In this document: positions 31,267 through 38,874 of the stretch, piece by piece
Position numbering within the stretch: the first letter of the stretch is position 1
Layout: each line of letters starts with the position of its first letter
From: Marinilabilia salmonicolor JCM 21150
GTDB lineage: Bacteria; Bacteroidota; Bacteroidia; Bacteroidales; Marinilabiliaceae
Assembly: GCF_000259075.1 (NCBI RefSeq)
Contig: NZ_AJKI01000016.1
Span: 1-38,999, forward strand
Direction of reading: 5' to 3'
Length of the DNA: 38,999 nucleotides
Position numbers and translations under genes: made by a program
Notes under the pieces: generated by a model
The model's input: the letters and a program-made list of their open reading frames with translations, nothing else
Told to the model about the DNA's origin: nothing
The model's database searches: none

Positions 31267-31303
31267 AACAAAACTGATTTGTGAATTTTAGTAAAACATG
31301 ATG

Positions 31304-31311
31304 CAAACGTA
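31304..31311 (-). promoter_or_regulatory. Candidate -7 box of the susC promoter
   Basis: The minus strand reads TACGTTTG at 31311-31304, an exact match to the Bacteroidota -7 consensus TAnnTTTG. It would put the transcript start near 31297, about 30 nt before the susC ATG. No TTG -33 box lies at the expected 19-21 bp distance, which would suit an activator-dependent promoter. Confidence 0.5.
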
Positions 31312-31341
31312 ACCCCAAGTGTTAATCATTCCTAATTTTCC

Positions 31342-31392
31342 AACTCACAAAAAACTCACTCTTATACATTTTTTAACTCATCAAAAACTCAC
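31342..31392. promoter_or_regulatory. Phased AACTCA(C/T) repeats, candidate activator site
   Basis: AACTCAC occurs at 31342-31348, 31353-31359 and 31386-31392, and AACTCAT at 31375-31381. The starts are separated by 11, 22 and 11 bp, so all four fall on the same face of the helix. A further exact copy is at 31465-31471. The proximal unit is about 30 bp upstream of the candidate -7 box, where an activator contacting RNA polymerase would bind. Two pairs at 33-bp distance are also a valid reading. Confidence 0.65.
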
Positions 31393-31642
31393 CCCGTTAT
31401 TTTTAAAACCCTATTTTTTAAGTTTTTATATATTACACTAATTATTCACTTACAATAAAGATACAACTCACTTTTATCAATTTACTATTTTTTCTTAATG
31501 TGATTTTTTGTTAAAATAAAGATTCTAAAATCTACTCCACACATTATTATTTTTACACATCCCCCCTATTATAGAAATCACATGATTTGCTTTACATATT
31601 GAAAAGTCAAACTAAAATTCTTAAAATTGAATAAAAAACATC

Positions 31643-32668
31643 ATGGCACTAAGATTAATGCAGGTGGTGGTACCCGCAGATCAAAAGGAAGATCTCCACA
31701 GTCTTATCCGGGGGGAGTCGCGCATAGAAAGCTGGGATCAGACCATTGATGAAAAACGCTACAAACTATCCATTCTTTTACCGGTAGATGACAGTGAACA
31801 CCTGATTACCAAACTAGAACATCATTTTTCAAACACAGGCACCTTCCGGATTATACTTTATCCGGTGGAAGCTACCATTCCGCGTCCCGACGACCCTGAT
31901 CTGGAAAGAGAACGGGGTACGGCAAAGGAAAATGCAGCGAAGCAAGGTAAAGGCAGGATCAGTCGTGAAGAACTGTATCACGATCTGGTAGATTCCACCC
32001 GCTTATCGTGGGTATTTATTATACTGATGCTTGCTTCAACAGTTGTAGCAGCCACAGGACTTTTGCGTAACAGCGAAGCCATCATCATAGGCTCCATGGT
32101 CATAGCGCCATTATTGGGCCCCAACGTAGCACTGTCACTGGCAACGACCCTGGCTGATTTTCATCTGGCAAAAAATGCACTAAAAGTAACGTTTGCCGGC
32201 ATAGCCATTTCTCTTGTATTTGCCATAGCGCTGGGCTTAATACTCGAAATAGATCCCACAGCTCACCAAATATCCACCCGGACAAAGCCAAATCTGGGTG
32301 ATATTGGTCTTTCACTTGCCTCAGGTATTGCCGGAGCTCTTGCATTTACTACGGGAGTGGCATCCGCTTTGGTTGGGGTAATGGTAGCAGTCGCATTATT
32401 ACCCCCATTGGTCGTATTAGGAATGCTTCTGGGAGCAGGTCATTGGGAAGCAGCCACAGGAGCGCTTCTTCTGTTGTTCATAAATATTATATGTATAAAT
32501 CTGTCTGGAGTTCTTACTTTTGTGATACAAGGCATTAAACCTGCAAATTGGGATCAGGAAGGAACTGCCAGGAACACCTCCAGAGTAGCCATCTCCGTAT
32601 GGATTTTTTTATTACTAATCTTAATTTTCATTTTGTATTATAGTCACTTAAATTTTGATTTTCTGTAA
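31643..32668 (+). CDS. DUF389 / TIGR00341-type integral membrane protein
   Basis: The 341-residue product has a soluble N-terminal domain (about 1-115), then a linker, then about six membrane segments from 128 to 335. These include the hallmark I-I-I-G-S-M-V-I-A-P-L-L-G-P and a second G-V-A-S-A-L-V-G-V-M-V-A-V-A-L-L-P-P repeat. Both are characteristic of the DUF389 family. Function is unknown; a transport role is often guessed. It is transcribed divergently from the glucan locus and lies before a mechanosensitive channel gene, but no functional link is evident. Confidence 0.9.
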   Translation: MALRLMQVVVPADQKEDLHSLIRGESRIESWDQTIDEKRYKLSILLPVDDSEHLITKLEHHFSNTGTFRIILYPVEATIPRPDDPDLERERGTAKENAAKQGKGRISREELYHDLVDSTRLSWVFIILMLASTVVAATGLLRNSEAIIIGSMVIAPLLGPNVALSLATTLADFHLAKNALKVTFAGIAISLVFAIALGLILEIDPTAHQISTRTKPNLGDIGLSLASGIAGALAFTTGVASALVGVMVAVALLPPLVVLGMLLGAGHWEAATGALLLLFINIICINLSGVLTFVIQGIKPANWDQEGTARNTSRVAISVWIFLLLILIFILYYSHLNFDFL

Positions 32669-32783
32669 AATAAAGGGTAATTTGAACATAATCTTGTCCA
32701 TATCCCTTAAAACATTGAAATTGGAAAACAAATGGACTAATTTTACAAAAATTTAATTGCATTTATTACTAAACTCAAAAAAC

Positions 32784-33611
32784 ATGGAACAATTTAAAGA
32801 ATGGTTCAGCAATCCTGAACAAATCCTTGACATTGCCCTCAAGTATGGCGGACAACTATTACTGGCCATACTTACCCTTGTTATTGGGCTTTGGGTAATT
32901 AGTAAGATTGTAAAAGGCATGAAAAAGATGTTTGAAGCCAAAGGCTTCGATGCCAGCTTACAATCCTTTCTTATAAGTCTGACCGGCATCGTACTAAAAA
33001 TCATGCTGGTAATCAGTGTAGTTACCATGCTTGGAGTGGAGATGACCTCTTTTGTGGCAATTCTGGCTGCTGCCGGTCTGGCCATTGGCATGGCATTGAG
33101 CGGCACCCTGCAAAACTTCGCCGGAGGGGTAATGATTCTGATTTTCAGACCATTCAAAGTAGGAGACTACATTACTTCTGAAGGACATTCCGGTACGGTA
33201 AAGGAGATTCAGATTTTTCATACCATCCTCAATACCCCCGACAAAAAAACGATCATTTTACCCAACGGCCCGGTTTCTAATGGCAGCACCGTCAATTATT
33301 CCACAGAGCCTGTTCGCCGGGTTGACTTCACCTTTGGCATCGGTTACAACGATGATATAGACAAAGCAAAAGAAGTAATAATGAGTGTCATCGAAAAGGA
33401 TGAACGCATCTTAAAAGATCCGGAACCCTTTATCGGAGTCATCAATCTTGGCGAAAGTTCTGTGGATCTGGTCACCAGAGTTTGGGCCAATGCAGCAGAT
33501 TACTGGGGCATTTTCTTCGATATGCAGGAAACCGTCAAAAAGGAGTTCGACCGTCAGGGAGTTTCTATTCCTTTCCCGCAAAGAGATGTACACTTATTTC
33601 AGGCAAAATAA
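32784..33611 (+). CDS. MscS-family mechanosensitive channel
   Basis: From the ATG at 32784 the protein has 275 residues, close to E. coli MscS (286); an in-frame TTG at 32757 would add nine unlikely residues. Three N-terminal membrane segments are followed by the pore helix rich in Gly and Ala (A-A-A-G-L-A-I-G-M-A-L-S-G), then Q-N-F-A-G-G and the beta domain with F-K-V-G-D-Y-I. A C-terminal mixed alpha/beta domain completes the fold. It should open under membrane tension during hypo-osmotic shock and release solutes from the cytoplasm. It has its own 115-bp upstream gap. Confidence 0.95.
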   Translation: MEQFKEWFSNPEQILDIALKYGGQLLLAILTLVIGLWVISKIVKGMKKMFEAKGFDASLQSFLISLTGIVLKIMLVISVVTMLGVEMTSFVAILAAAGLAIGMALSGTLQNFAGGVMILIFRPFKVGDYITSEGHSGTVKEIQIFHTILNTPDKKTIILPNGPVSNGSTVNYSTEPVRRVDFTFGIGYNDDIDKAKEVIMSVIEKDERILKDPEPFIGVINLGESSVDLVTRVWANAADYWGIFFDMQETVKKEFDRQGVSIPFPQRDVHLFQAK

Positions 33612-33648
33612 TGCATTGTAATTCACTGGTGTCCGGTTAAAAATTTTT

Positions 33649-33794
33649 GATTGCTTCACTCCCTTTGCAATGACAGGCACTGAAAGGAGGTTTGGCGGAG
33701 GATGGAGTTGGTTTCAGGCTAAGCCGAAAACCAACTCCATCCTCCTTACATAAATCCATTAAAGACAAATCATTGCAAGGAAACCGAAGCAATC
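33649..33794. repeat. Composite inverted-repeat element, copy 2
   Basis: The outer arms GATTGCTTC (33649-33657) and GAAGCAATC (33786-33794) and the middle arms TTGCAATGA (33665-33673) and TCATTGCAA (33770-33778) are shared with the element at 1134-1291. The core is a perfect 18-bp stem, 33697-33714 with 33728-33745, around a 13-nt loop containing the small palindrome GGCTAAGCC. The core sequence differs from copy 1. It lies between the MscS and DUF3078-like genes. Confidence 0.8.
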
Positions 33795-33903
33795 TAAACA
33801 GGTAAAACAAAATTTCTCCGGACAATAGAGATTGTAATTAACAAAATATTTATCTGTAGAGGCCCATAATATTGTGCCTCTACTATCCAAAAACAATATA
33901 TCA

Positions 33904-34788
33904 ATGACAACAAAAACCAAAATTCTAATCTTATTACTATGGTATCCTGTGTTGGCTTTTGGGCAGCAAGAACCAGACACCGTTAAACACTGGAAAGCAG
34001 GAGGAAACGGTGCTTTTAATTTCTCTCAGGTATCGCTGAGCAACTGGTCGGGAGGAGGTAAAAACTCTGTTTCCGGGACATTTCTGTTCAATGCTTTTTT
34101 AAATTACAAAAAAGCCAAAAGTGCCTGGGAAAACACACTGGATATAGGGTATGGACTGACTCAGCAGGGCGATGAAAACCTGGTAAAAACAGAAGACCGC
34201 ATTCAGGTTGTTTCCAAATACGGACTACAGGCTTCGGAGCATTGGTTTTATACCGTTTTAGCTGATTTTAAAACACAAATGGATCTGGGATATAAAGATC
34301 CGCCGGAGAACACAATCATGACCTCAAAATTCATGTCACCGGCCTATTTGCTATTATCGCTCGGTATGGATTACAAACCCAATGATAATTTTTCTTTGTA
34401 CCTCTCTCCCCTGACCAGCAAGATGACCATTGTTCATGACGAACAACTTTCTTCACAGGGTGCATACGGTGTAGATCCGGGCGAAAACCTCAGATCAGAG
34501 TTTGGTGCATCAATCAAAAGTATTTACAAAAAAGAGAACCTGATTGAAAATGTGGACTTTAAGACCCGACTGGATTTGTTTTCCAACTTAGCAGATAACC
34601 CCGAAAGAATTGATGTGGAATGGGAAACCAAATTTGATTTTAAAGTCAATAGTTTTCTTTCTGCAAGTCTGGGAACAACCCTGCTGTACGATCACGACAT
34701 CAAGTATGTGGATGCCGACGGAGTGGAACATGGCCCACGAATCCAGTTTAAGCAGTTGTTTGGATTTGGCGTTAATTACAAGTTCTAG
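33904..34788 (+). CDS. DUF3078-like outer-membrane beta-barrel protein
   Basis: The 294-residue product begins at the ATG at 33904, giving a signal peptide (about 1-20, ending A-F-G-Q). The mature part opens with W-K-A-G-G-N-G-A-F-N-F-S-Q-V-S-L-S-N-W, which I associate with the DUF3078 family of Bacteroidota. Alternating beta strands follow, ending in a C-terminal aromatic (Y-K-F) as in outer-membrane barrels. Function is unknown. The gene stands alone: repeat element copy 2 is upstream and a heptamer array begins directly after its stop codon. Confidence 0.8.
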   Translation: MTTKTKILILLLWYPVLAFGQQEPDTVKHWKAGGNGAFNFSQVSLSNWSGGGKNSVSGTFLFNAFLNYKKAKSAWENTLDIGYGLTQQGDENLVKTEDRIQVVSKYGLQASEHWFYTVLADFKTQMDLGYKDPPENTIMTSKFMSPAYLLLSLGMDYKPNDNFSLYLSPLTSKMTIVHDEQLSSQGAYGVDPGENLRSEFGASIKSIYKKENLIENVDFKTRLDLFSNLADNPERIDVEWETKFDFKVNSFLSASLGTTLLYDHDIKYVDADGVEHGPRIQFKQLFGFGVNYKF

Positions 34789-34880
34789 GAATGAGGAATG
34801 AGGAATGAAGGTTGAGGATTGAGCGCTGAGGGTTGAAAGTTGAGAGTTGAGGGTTGAGGAATGAGCGATGAGGGGTTGAG
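34789..34880 (+). repeat. Heptamer array after the DUF3078-like stop codon
   Basis: Twelve consecutive 7-bp units (34789-34872) of consensus NNNTGAG, with two ending TGAA, follow the TAG at 34786-34788 without a gap. A thirteenth unit (34873-34880) carries one extra base. The units are less uniform than those at 7071-7168 but the 7-bp phase is kept throughout. Confidence 0.85.
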
Positions 34881-35159
34881 GGAATGGCAAAATTCAAAAT
34901 GGACAAATATTCCTCTTATCATCAGTAAAATCCCCCACATAAACAGAGTATTTAGTCTGCCCCAAAAATAAGCAAAATTTGTTTCTGGTCATGTGTTTGT
35001 CAAGAAAGTGCCAGTTACAAGGCTTGCGAAGCCCGAAAATACGCAGTTTACTTGAGTAAATGAGTAATTTTCGGGCAAGCGTAACGCAGTAAATGGTACT
35101 TTATGGACAAACACTATTTAGTCAATAGTAAAAATATTTGATATTTTTCCCAAATTTGG
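34881..35159. other. Rest of the 415-bp intergenic region before agmatine deiminase
   Basis: After the heptamer array there is no coding sequence up to the agmatine deiminase start at 35204. The region holds the 122-bp palindromic element (34993-35114) and then a terminator-like hairpin (35160-35193), each listed separately. Positions 34881-34992 show nothing I recognise. Confidence 0.6.
34993..35114. repeat. 122-bp imperfect palindromic element
   Basis: The ends GTGTTTGTC (34993-35001) and GACAAACAC (35106-35114) are perfect 9-bp inverted repeats. Inside, AAAGTGCCA pairs with TGGTACTTT (one mismatch), GTTAC with GTAAC, and GCCCGAAAAT (35031-35040) perfectly with ATTTTCGGGC (35067-35076). 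The structure is a long stem with interior loops, as in short palindromic intergenic elements. It is different in sequence from the two composite elements. Confidence 0.75.
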
Positions 35160-35193
35160 AGTCCGGTAAATCCTGCTTTTACCGGACTTTTTT
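35160..35193 (+). terminator. Terminator-like hairpin just before agmatine deiminase
   Basis: AGTCCGGTAAA (35160-35170) pairs with TTTACCGGACT (35178-35188) in a perfect 11-bp stem with a 7-nt loop, followed by six T residues (35188-35193). It ends 10 nt before the likely ATG at 35204. It is either the end of an upstream transcript or an attenuator in the leader of the deiminase gene. Confidence 0.8.
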
Positions 35194-35203
35194 GGCAAAA
35201 CCT

Positions 35204-36241
35204 ATGATGCAAACAAAACGAATATTGCCGGGAGAATGGGCACCACAGGATGCGGTGTTGTTGGCCTGGCCACACTTCGGCACCGACTGGGCAGAAATGC
35301 TTGATGAAGTCAGAGAGTGCTTTGTCAACATTATCGAAGCTGTGACCACCTTCGAGAAAGTAATGGTGCTGGTAAGCGATGAAAACAACTTCCCCATACA
35401 CCAATTCAGCTATCCGGAAAAGATTAAAACCGTTAGTTGTCCTACCAATGACACGTGGGCCAGAGATTTTGGGCCAATATTCGTCAAAGAAGGAAACAAA
35501 ATGGTCGGTCTTGATTACAAATTCGACGGATGGGGTTTAAAGTTTGCTGCAAACGAAGACAACCTGATTACCTCAAGACTTTTTGAGAAGAAGGTTTTTT
35601 CACCCGTTGTAAAGCGGGAGAACCATCTCAACTTTGTTTTGGAAGGTGGAAGCATCGAATCTGACGGACAGGGAACCATTCTCACCACCACCGAATGTTT
35701 GATGTCGGCAAACCGCAACGGAGCCTTATCCCAAAATCGTATTGAAGAGGAATTTAAAGCCTCATTGGGGGCAGAAAGAATACTTTGGATAGATCATGGT
35801 TTCCTTACCGGAGACGATACCGACAGCCATGTGGACACCCTGGCGCGTTTTTGCAATTCTAAAACAATTGCCTATGTTAAATGCGAGGACTCGGAAGACG
35901 AGCATTTCTCTGCACTAAAAAAAATGGAACAACAGTTGCAGGAATTCAGAACCAGGGAAGATAAAACATATGACCTTGTCCCCCTTCCCATGGCAGATCC
36001 AGTATTTGAAGAAGGACATAGATTGCCGGCCACCTATGCCAACTTTCTAATCATTAATGAGGCTGTATTGTTACCCTTTTACAACAGTCCCAAAGACCAG
36101 GAAGCAAAAGCAATTCTGGCAGGTGTTTTCCCGGACAGAGAGATTATTGGTATCAATTGCCTTCCCCTGATTAAACAGCATGGCTCATTACATTGCGTTA
36201 CCATGCAATTGCCGGAAGGGACGGTGGGGGAAAAGGATTGA
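35204..36241 (+). CDS. aguA: Agmatine deiminase (peptidyl-arginine deiminase family)
   Basis: From the ATG at 35204 the protein has 345 residues; reading from further upstream would translate through the terminator-like hairpin. Family motifs are W-A-R-D-F-G-P at 85-91, L-E-G-G-S-I near 147, the catalytic His209 in T-D-S-H-V-D, and the nucleophile Cys331 in G-S-L-H-C-V-T. It converts agmatine to N-carbamoylputrescine and ammonia in the cytoplasm. The next enzyme of the route, the amidase, lies 385 bp downstream, supporting this over a general arginine deiminase role. Its stop codon is inside the first unit of a heptamer array. Confidence 0.92.
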   Translation: MMQTKRILPGEWAPQDAVLLAWPHFGTDWAEMLDEVRECFVNIIEAVTTFEKVMVLVSDENNFPIHQFSYPEKIKTVSCPTNDTWARDFGPIFVKEGNKMVGLDYKFDGWGLKFAANEDNLITSRLFEKKVFSPVVKRENHLNFVLEGGSIESDGQGTILTTTECLMSANRNGALSQNRIEEEFKASLGAERILWIDHGFLTGDDTDSHVDTLARFCNSKTIAYVKCEDSEDEHFSALKKMEQQLQEFRTREDKTYDLVPLPMADPVFEEGHRLPATYANFLIINEAVLLPFYNSPKDQEAKAILAGVFPDREIIGINCLPLIKQHGSLHCVTMQLPEGTVGEKD

Positions 36242-36283
36242 GAGATAAGGGTTGAGAGATGAGAGAGGGGAATTAAGAGTTGA
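36235..36283 (+). repeat. Degenerate heptamer array at the agmatine deiminase stop codon
   Basis: Seven 7-bp units run from 36235 to 36283: GGATTGA, GAGATAA, GGGTTGA, GAGATGA, GAGAGGG, GAATTAA and GAGTTGA. The gene's TGA stop (36239-36241) is the end of the first unit. This is the weakest of the four arrays but it keeps phase and family resemblance. Confidence 0.55.
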
Positions 36284-36306
36284 ATGCTAAATAAAAGATA
36301 CATCAA

Positions 36307-36612
36307 ATGGATACAGATGACATATCAAGAGAGGCCTACGATGGTATCATATTAGAAGCCGAAAGATTAACCCATGATCTGACGTTGCATTATGGTGTTT
36401 TATCCGGTGATTGTAAAAATGAGGCTGAATACCTCAAAAGAGCCGAAAAAATGACCAGAGAGATAATGAAAGCAGATGATTGGGAAATAGATGATTTGTT
36501 TTGGGGCAATCCGCCGGAAAGGGAAAAACTGGAATCTGACTGCAAGAGAATATTAGAAAATATTGAGCAAGTCAGATCCATACCCTTTGAGCAACGCCAT
36601 TTTGATTTTTGA
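36307..36612 (+). CDS. Small acidic protein of unknown function in the putrescine gene pair
   Basis: This is a 101-residue, mostly helical, acidic protein without a signal peptide, so predicted cytoplasmic. Notable segments are D-D-L-F-W-G-N-P-P-E-R near 72-82 and a Cys near 37. It sits between the agmatine deiminase and N-carbamoylputrescine amidase genes, with only 14 bp before the likely amidase start, so it is probably co-transcribed. I do not recognise a family. The coding character is supported by codon-like composition and tight spacing. A role connected with polyamine synthesis is suggested only by position. Confidence 0.65.
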   Translation: MDTDDISREAYDGIILEAERLTHDLTLHYGVLSGDCKNEAEYLKRAEKMTREIMKADDWEIDDLFWGNPPEREKLESDCKRILENIEQVRSIPFEQRHFDF

Positions 36613-36626
36613 AAATATTAGAAGAT

Positions 36627-37514
36627 ATGCTTACCACAGGACTCATACAACAAAGCAACAGCGGAAACAATGCTGGAAATGTGCAGCGACTGGAAAAAAA
36701 CATTCGGAATGTTGCGGCTAAGGGAGCCCAACTAATTGTTTTGCAAGAGCTCCATAACAGTCTCTATTTTTGCCAAACCGAAGAAACTGATATTTTCGAC
36801 CTGGCAGAAACAATTCCGGGACCATCCACAGAACGATTTGGACAGCTGGCCAAAGAGCTTGGTGTTGTAATAGTAACCTCTTTGTTTGAGAAACGCGCCC
36901 CCGGACTTTATCACAATACTGCAGTAGTGTTGGAAAAAGACGGAACCATTGCCGGAAAATATCGCAAAATGCATATCCCGGATGATCCCGCCTATTACGA
37001 AAAGTTTTATTTCACCCCCGGAGATATGGGATTTGAACCCATCGATACCAGTGTAGGACGGTTAGGCGTTTTGGTCTGCTGGGATCAATGGTACCCCGAA
37101 GCTGCCCGCCTGATGGCCATGCGGGGAGCTGATCTGCTCATTTACCCCACTGCCATAGGCTGGGAATCCACAGATACGCCTGAGGAACAAAAGCGACAAA
37201 AAGATGCCTGGACAATTTCACAAAGAGGCCATGCCGTGGCCAACGGACTGCCCGTTGTATCTGTCAACAGGGTGGGTTATGAACCGGATCCCTCAAAAGT
37301 AACAGGAGGCATACAATTCTGGGGAAACAGTTTTGCCGCAGGTCCACAGGGAGAAATTCTGATCGAAGCCCCCACCGATATGGAGAGCAATATGATTGTG
37401 GAAATAGACTTGCAGCGCTCGGAAAGCGTTCGCCGGATATGGCCATTTTTCCGGGATCGCCGAATTGAAGCTTATGGCGGGCTCACAAAGCGCTTTTTGG
37501 ACGATAAATATTAA
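36627..37514 (+). CDS. aguB: N-carbamoylputrescine amidase (nitrilase superfamily)
   Basis: The product from the ATG at 36627 has 295 residues; a TTG at 36609 would overlap the upstream gene and add six residues. The nitrilase triad is clear: E41 in L-Q-E-L-H, K114 in Y-R-K-M-H-I-P-D and C151 in V-C-W-D-Q-W-Y-P-E-A. The sequence around Y-F-C-Q-T-E-E and the closing W-P-F-F-R-D-R-R-I-E-A-Y match the N-carbamoylputrescine amidase branch. It hydrolyses N-carbamoylputrescine to putrescine, CO2 and ammonia. With the deiminase it completes the agmatine route to putrescine. Confidence 0.94.
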   Translation: MLTTGLIQQSNSGNNAGNVQRLEKNIRNVAAKGAQLIVLQELHNSLYFCQTEETDIFDLAETIPGPSTERFGQLAKELGVVIVTSLFEKRAPGLYHNTAVVLEKDGTIAGKYRKMHIPDDPAYYEKFYFTPGDMGFEPIDTSVGRLGVLVCWDQWYPEAARLMAMRGADLLIYPTAIGWESTDTPEEQKRQKDAWTISQRGHAVANGLPVVSVNRVGYEPDPSKVTGGIQFWGNSFAAGPQGEILIEAPTDMESNMIVEIDLQRSESVRRIWPFFRDRRIEAYGGLTKRFLDDKY

Positions 37515-37519
37515 AATTT

Positions 37520-37545
37520 CCACCATTTTCCACAAAATGAAGTGG
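37520..37545 (+). terminator. Hairpin after the amidase gene
   Basis: CCAC (37520-37523) and CATTTT (37524-37529) pair with AAAATG (37534-37539) and GTGG (37542-37545), with a two-base bulge and a 4-nt loop. It lies 5 bp after the stop at 37514. The T-rich stretch is some distance away (37556-37562), so termination is only moderately likely. Confidence 0.35.
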
Positions 37546-37665
37546 TAAGATCTTGATTTTTTCTCCAATTTTATGCTGAAAAATAAAACATCAATCCACT
37601 TTAACATGAAAAAAAGAAAAAATAGAAATGTCCATGAAACAATTATCCGGAATAGCTACAGGGTA

Positions 37666-38874
37666 ATGTCTAATTTTTTATTTATCGCAGGCATTGTTAC
37701 CACCTTATTTGTCTTTTCGGGATGCCACCAGGCAGAAACCAACCAACATTGGGTTGGCACCTGGACCACAGCTCCCCAATTGGTTGAGCCACACAATATG
37801 CCCCCAGAGCCGGGACTCAGCGAAAACACGCTCCGCCAAAAAATCAGAGTTTCCATTGGCGGAGAAAAACTCAGAATGAGATTCTCCAATGAATTCAGCA
37901 CAAGCCCGGTAACCATGAAATCGGTAACAATTGCTGTTTCTGACGGCGAAAGTACCATTGATCCGTCAACACTTAAAACGCTAACTTTCAACAATCAGGA
38001 AGAAGTAACCATGCCCGCCGGTGAAGGGGTCATCTCCGACGAGGTAAAATTTAACCTTCAGCCCCGGATGGATCTGGCCATCACCATTCATTACGGAGAA
38101 ACCTCCCCCGACGTAACGGGTCATCCCGGCTCCCGGACTACCTCCTACATTTTAACCGGAGATCACACTAATGATCAGGAGTTTGAGGGGGCTGTTAAAA
38201 CTGATCATTGGTACACCATCAACAACATTGAGGTTAAAGCCCCTAAAGAAGCTGCCTCCATTGCCATTTTAGGAAATTCAATTACCGATGGCCGAGGATC
38301 GGGAACCAATAAGCAAAATCGCTGGCCGGATATTCTTTCAGAGAGATTGGTGCAAAACCCGCAAACAGAAGATGTAGCAGTACTCAACCAGGGTATTGGC
38401 GGAAATTGCGTTCTGAAGCAGTGTCTGGGGCCCTCTGCCATCGACCGGTTTGAAAGGGATGTTCTTAATCAGAGCGGTGTGAAATGGTTAATCATTCTGG
38501 AAGGAATCAATGACATCGGACAAACACCCGATAGTGCTGCTGCAGCCAAAGTCGCAGAAAATCTAATCAATGCTTATGACCAAATGATTGAAAAGGCCCA
38601 TGAACACGGAATTTTGGTCTATGGTGCCACCATCCTCCCATTTGATAAGTCATTTTATCACAAAGATTACCGTCAGTCAGCCAGAACAACTGTAAATGAC
38701 TGGATTCGCAAAAGTGGCCGCTTCGATGCGGTAATTGACTTCGACAAAACCATGCGTAACCCTGAAGATCCCCTCACCATTAAATCTGATTTGCATGATG
38801 GTGACTTCCTGCACCCTAATGAAAAAGGTTATGTTACAATGGGAGAATCTATTGACTTGAAGCTGTTTCAGTAG
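37666..38874 (+). CDS. SGNH/GDSL-family hydrolase lipoprotein
   Basis: From the ATG at 37666 the protein has 402 residues and a lipoprotein signal (F-S-G-C, Cys20); in-frame starts at 37573 and 37606 would place a long polar stretch before it. An N-terminal beta domain (about 25-190) precedes the SGNH domain. The catalytic blocks are Ser205 in G-N-S-I-T-D-G, Gly and Asn247 in G-I-G-G-N, Asn282 in G-I-N-D, and Asp380/His383 in D-G-D-F-L-H-P-N. It should be an esterase or acetyl-esterase acting in the envelope, perhaps on acylated sugars. The substrate is not evident, and it is not part of the glucan locus. Confidence 0.9.
   Translation: MSNFLFIAGIVTTLFVFSGCHQAETNQHWVGTWTTAPQLVEPHNMPPEPGLSENTLRQKIRVSIGGEKLRMRFSNEFSTSPVTMKSVTIAVSDGESTIDPSTLKTLTFNNQEEVTMPAGEGVISDEVKFNLQPRMDLAITIHYGETSPDVTGHPGSRTTSYILTGDHTNDQEFEGAVKTDHWYTINNIEVKAPKEAASIAILGNSITDGRGSGTNKQNRWPDILSERLVQNPQTEDVAVLNQGIGGNCVLKQCLGPSAIDRFERDVLNQSGVKWLIILEGINDIGQTPDSAAAAKVAENLINAYDQMIEKAHEHGILVYGATILPFDKSFYHKDYRQSARTTVNDWIRKSGRFDAVIDFDKTMRNPEDPLTIKSDLHDGDFLHPNEKGYVTMGESIDLKLFQ

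Larger units (their letters stand above)
31267..31642. other. 376-bp AT-rich divergent intergenic region
   Basis: This region separates susC (minus) from the DUF389 gene (plus). It contains the candidate susC -7 box and the phased heptamers described separately. Positions 31472-31642 are AT-rich and presumably hold the DUF389 promoter, but I found no convincing consensus there. There is no coding sequence. Confidence 0.7.

Noticed and set aside
32757-32783. TTG start for the MscS gene
   Set aside because: The ATG at 32784 gives the usual family length and N-terminus; the nine extra residues are not family-like.
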